A stretch of DNA of 64,000 nucleotides, taken from NCBI GenBank assembly GCA_001600355.1, contig BCJU01000001.1, positions 207,178 to 271,177 on the forward strand, given 5' to 3'. The notes beneath the pieces are model-generated. The model had not been told where the DNA came from. It was given only the letters and a program-made list of their open reading frames with translations, and did not search any database. Shown here one piece after another: positions 60,863 through 64,000 of this stretch. This DNA is from Meira nashicola. Taxonomy: Eukaryota > Basidiomycota > Exobasidiomycetes > Exobasidiales > Brachybasidiaceae. Both the position numbers and the translations under genes were made by a program. How positions within the stretch are numbered: position 1 is the first letter of the stretch; each line of letters starts with the position of its first letter.

Positions 60863-61909
60863 TTATGCACTCCCTTGCTTACGAAGAAAATGTTTGATTG
60901 ATTCAGGGCTCAAGCTCATGCTGAGCTCTCTCATAGATCCTTCCGATCTGAAAGATTGATCAGGACTGTATCTTTCTGGGGTCGCGATTCTGGATTGCGT
61001 TGGACTATCGGGTGGTGAGCTAGCAAGATAACCAAAATGTCTGTTGAGAAAAGTAGACAAATGGTCCCAACCTCCTCCGACTCGAACCATGACGTTATTA
61101 TTCAAGATGCGACAGAAGCATAATTTAGCTTGATGCGAATCAGGCGGTCCTACCCAATAGTTGCCCGATAGACTGGGAGTCGATTCCTTCTTCGGAGCGG
61201 AAGAGGGTGCACGTTCGAGATGCAACTTTTTGCTAACCTGATTGACGACTTTGGCTACTTCTGCATCCAAAATGGCTTCAGAACCTGCCGGACTATTGGA
61301 GCCTTTTGGTATCGAGCTCTTCAAGTTTCGGTTCCCATTATGATTATTTGTATCATTGGAAGCTTGTTTTTCATTGAAAACTTGTGAATCATCATTAGAA
61401 GCTTGTGAAACATGAAAAACACTCAAATCGTCATTGGAAGCCTGTGTGCTATTGAAACTGGTGTGAATATTAGACGTTTCAGGGCTAATGGGATCATTGC
61501 GGATTTGTGCAACTTTGCGTTCATTGCGGCTTTTGGTAGACTTTATCTGATTTCGCCTCTTCACAGCCTCCTCCATAGCTTGCACCCTATCTTGCGCAGC
61601 TATAATAGCATGGTAGAGCTTGATCATGCCACCATGCGAATCGCCCGCTAGAACGTATAGATCTAAATCCTCTATTGGTTTGCCAAAGCTGGCCCGAACC
61701 CGTTTTTCGATGTCTTTCAATTCTGGTCGAAATGCTTTGTATTCGAGTCTAACTCGGGCCACAACCGCAAATGTTTGGGCTGATTCAGCCATTTTAATCT
61801 GATTTTGTATGCGTTCGACGATATCAGTCATGATGTTTTCTTTACTTGTAAGTGTTGGTGTTGGTGTTGGTGGTGAAGGTGGGTTAGAGACTTCATCTTT
61901 TGCATTCAA
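60863..61909 (-). CDS. GAS2 (GAR) domain protein
   Basis: A single exon of 348 residues. The GAS2/GAR signature is at about 255-295: YWVGPPDS, LCFCRILNNNVMVRVGGGW and LSTFLNRHF. This zinc-binding-type domain binds microtubules in animal GAS2 and spectraplakins. A helical region (about 27-125) contains IVERIQNQIKMAESAQTF and RVQAMEEAVKRRNQ. Between them are three imperfect repeats around QASNDD/QASNDT (about 150-190). The C-terminus is Ser/Pro-rich with SPPDSPTQSR, suitable for phosphorylation. The protein is likely a cytoskeletal linker. Fungal GAR proteins I recall are longer, so upstream exons cannot be excluded, but the ATG at 61909 is plausible. Confidence 0.75.
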   Translation of the reverse strand: MNAKDEVSNPPSPPTPTPTLTSKENIMTDIVERIQNQIKMAESAQTFAVVARVRLEYKAFRPELKDIEKRVRASFGKPIEDLDLYVLAGDSHGGMIKLYHAIIAAQDRVQAMEEAVKRRNQIKSTKSRNERKVAQIRNDPISPETSNIHTSFNSTQASNDDLSVFHVSQASNDDSQVFNEKQASNDTNNHNGNRNLKSSIPKGSNSPAGSEAILDAEVAKVVNQVSKKLHLERAPSSAPKKESTPSLSGNYWVGPPDSHQAKLCFCRILNNNVMVRVGGGWDHLSTFLNRHFGYLASSPPDSPTQSRIATPERYSPDQSFRSEGSMRELSMSLSPESIKHFLRKQGSA

Positions 61910-63271
61910 TTTATATAAAAGACGATTTGATTCCGACTGTATGCTAAACCAAATATCATCTTACTTTGAATAGTACGCAAACCCAAAGATGATCCTGGTT
62001 GTTTGCGAGCAAAAGGAAGAGATATGTCCCAAATCACGCAAAAATTAAACTGTGCTTTAGCCTAAATGCAAGTGTTGCTTCCAAAGAAACGGCGCCGGTA
62101 CGCTAGAATGTAACCAAATGTGTAAACGCGTGAGAGTCAGCGTATTACGCCTAAAACGAAGCAAAGCAAAAAAGACGTGGAGGCTTGTTCGTCGAAATAC
62201 ACCCTGACTGTTTTCGTCTCGTTTGATTAACAGCAGCAGTAGCAGTAGGCAATATCCACGGTGACCACAATGCATATGAATATCGCATGATGTTCTACTA
62301 CAAATCATCCTTCCCAAATATATCATTCCTTTCTGAGCGAAGTAGGTATCGATAATTGTCAACATAATTTAATTCCGCCAAATTATCGCCTCCTGCCACC
62401 TCTCTACAATTGAAAGCGGTTAATATAGGCGCATTGATTGTGTTTTCTCAAATCCCGTTTCGAATCTTTCGAGTATATATTGTTTACGCAAAACACACAT
62501 TTGGCGCATCAGACTGTACGTCCGGACGTACATCAGAAAAGCAATCATGATGTGATTTCATCCAATTCAAAGGAATAATTCACGTAAAAGTTTTCGCATT
62601 AACTTTTGCCCTCTTACCGATGGATGAGTGAAATTACACAATTAATGCGTGCAATTTGTATGTTTTTAAATATACGGGACACGTCTACTGTGCCGATCAA
62701 ATACAAAATACAGATTTTATTGACTTTGTACCCGTAGGGCTTGCTTTGATGGCAGTGTGTGTGCTTTCCTCCTTACGCGGAGGCAACTGAGATGAAAATT
62801 AACGAACCGACGCAAGATTATCTATCTCCCTTCCTTTTCAGAACTTTTGTTCATCTCCTCCATATACACACGCACACAAAAGCACAATCATATCCCTTCC
62901 CAAATCACCACTCAACTCGAAATCATTTGTCATTGCCGTATTGTTGATTCAACACAACAATTTGCATTTCATTCCCATTTTCGTATTATTTCCCATTTTC
63001 ACTATTTACCGCATTCATCCTCCGCTCAGTCAGCGTAATCAAGCTGATATCCGCCACAAATTTACTGCTGTATTCCTTCTTAGACTTGTTTATCTTTTGA
63101 AGGGAAACTTTGATAGATATACCTGCAGCGCTCTACATACGCAACCTTTACCCTTCTTTCCCATTGCACTGTGATTGGCAACTACTTCTGCCGAAAGCCA
63201 TTTCGCATTCTTTTGCTGATCCATCCGCGCAAATTCAAAAGCAATAGAACGCAATTGCTCTCGTCTACAAG
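61910..63271. promoter_or_regulatory. 1.36-kb divergent intergenic region
   Basis: An interval between the starts of the GAS2-domain gene and the RRM gene. A short CAGCAGCAG-type run near 62230-62248 gives a spurious Leu-rich frame on the minus strand. From about 62860 to 63271 the plus strand is C/A/T-rich, like a long fungal 5' UTR. No gene or RNA was recognised. Confidence 0.4.
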
Positions 63272-64000
63272 ATGAATTCATTGTACGACTCCGCTCGATC
63301 TTCTCGCTCCAGATGGATCACCGTGTCAAACTTACCACGCGAGGCCAACGAAAATTGGTTGAAGATGCTCTTTGCACCAGCAGGTATCGTTGAATCGGTT
63401 CACTTCTCTATGGAGGATTGCGGTGGTGTTGCATGCCTTCTCTTTGCTGATACTGATTCAGCCAATGATGCATTGAAATTCAATGGCTTCAATGCTTTGG
63501 GAATCAACATAGACGTCCGTGCTCGTGCAGATGCACCTGATTCGTATCAATCCAATGGTCAAAAGCCTAATTCATTGACTGTTACTCGTTCAAACAACCT
63601 TCCTACACTTCAAAATCATTTCTCTGGTCCATTTGATCGCAATAATAACCAAAACAAGATTGTGGCCAACAACAATTACCCGATGGAATCAAGTCCAACA
63701 CACAAGAATCTTTATGTGTTGAATTTGCCTCTTGATGCAACTCCCGATCAATTGACTGCTCTGTTTGCTTCGTACGGCAATGTCGTCCATTGCGTGATCC
63801 TAGCAATGCTCGATGCCCAAGCTCGTCGCAGAGGATTTATCGATATGTCATCGCCAAAGGAAGCAAAGGAAGCCATTGAAGGTCTGAATGGATTCGTCTG
63901 GCATGGTTACGCAATCGAAGTATCGTATGCGATCGTGCAGCGCAGCGGAGGTCCATTTGATCAAAATGCAGGTCGTCCTGTCATTAAACGTAATGTACCT
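63272..64000 (+). CDS. RNA-binding protein with two RRMs, 3' end beyond the window
   Basis: The frame is open for 243 codons from ATG 63272 to the last base and is truncated by the window end. RRM1 (about 14-86) contains RNP2-like WITVSNL and RNP1-like GGVACLLF. RRM2 (about 145-220) has RNP2 LYVLNL and RNP1 RRRGFIDM. The linker is Asn/Ser-rich. The protein probably binds mRNA or pre-mRNA; the exact family (for example Scw1/Mrn1-like) cannot be settled from this part. Codons favour C-ending forms (CTC, GTC, CGC, AAC) more than neighbouring genes, suggesting high expression. Upstream exons are possible, although the ATG has A at -3. Confidence 0.85.
   Translation, partial: MNSLYDSARSSRSRWITVSNLPREANENWLKMLFAPAGIVESVHFSMEDCGGVACLLFADTDSANDALKFNGFNALGINIDVRARADAPDSYQSNGQKPNSLTVTRSNNLPTLQNHFSGPFDRNNNQNKIVANNNYPMESSPTHKNLYVLNLPLDATPDQLTALFASYGNVVHCVILAMLDAQARRRGFIDMSSPKEAKEAIEGLNGFVWHGYAIEVSYAIVQRSGGPFDQNAGRPVIKRNVP

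Noticed and set aside
62057..62365. Minus-strand frame with a seven-Leu run
   Set aside because: The run comes from a CAG/CTG-type simple repeat; no protein features beyond it.
1..64000. Transposons, integrated viruses or CRISPR arrays
   Set aside because: No reverse transcriptase, transposase, integrase, long terminal repeats or spaced direct repeats were seen.

Overview
The window is a fungal nuclear chromosome segment with about 24 protein-coding genes in 64 kb. Fungal identity rests on ERG2 sterol isomerase, the DASH kinetochore subunit Dad2, PER1, and a Hos2-type deacetylase beside a mitochondrial isoleucyl-tRNA synthetase. Introns are few and short (57-76 nt, with GTGAGT/GTAAGT donors). 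Proteins are long and rich in Ser/Pro/Gln low-complexity tracts, and the DNA is AT-rich by eye. This fits a basidiomycete, and I infer Ustilaginomycotina (smut/Exobasidiomycetes relatives); the placement is not proven. I recognised no transposon, CRISPR array, rRNA or tRNA.

Layout. 0.1-4.9 kb: a 1595-residue Ser-rich coiled-coil protein. 5.2-7.4 kb: a secreted Ser-rich protein with three LFG motifs, tail-to-tail with a secreted trypsin-like protease. 8-15.6 kb: a fasciclin-domain membrane protein, a 2.1 kb gene-free interval and an F-box protein. 16-29.4 kb: a Baeyer-Villiger-type monooxygenase, an SLC35F6-like transporter, cap methyltransferase ABD1 divergent from UPF1, and an EFM7-like methyltransferase. 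29.7-41.5 kb: ribosome-biogenesis factor UTP4, a second flavin monooxygenase, a GH43-like gene with a disrupted 5' end, and a 1.7k-residue diacylglycerol lipase. 41.7-53.5 kb: GPI remodelase PER1, a glucose-6-phosphate epimerase fused to an IQM-like calmodulin-binding region, ERG2, DAD2, GPI-transamidase subunit GAB1/PIG-U, a di-iron sterol/fatty-acid hydroxylase and a small secreted basic protein. 53.7-64 kb: HOS2, ISM1, a second secreted Ser/Pro-rich protein with a DLNxxP motif, an EF-hand protein, a GAS2-domain protein and the 5' part of a two-RRM gene cut by the window end.

Most genes are housekeeping: RNA capping, decay and ribosome assembly, GPI and sterol metabolism, chromatin, and mitochondrial translation. 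Scattered among them is a secretome of a protease, a GH43-like enzyme and three small disordered secreted proteins. The most interesting pattern is in those three. After their signal peptides they carry short motifs resembling plant TOPLESS-recruiting repression motifs: RLFG-x-x-I/L three times, DLNxxP once, and a bare DLN once. DLNxxP is the type of motif used by the smut effector Jsi1. They are candidate host-nuclear effectors; this is inference from sequence.

Five genes need splicing for a correct C-terminus: the LFG protein, the protease, the F-box protein, the GH43-like gene and Dad2. In each the unspliced frame stops at or just after the donor. The hydroxylase and the basic secreted protein are also spliced.
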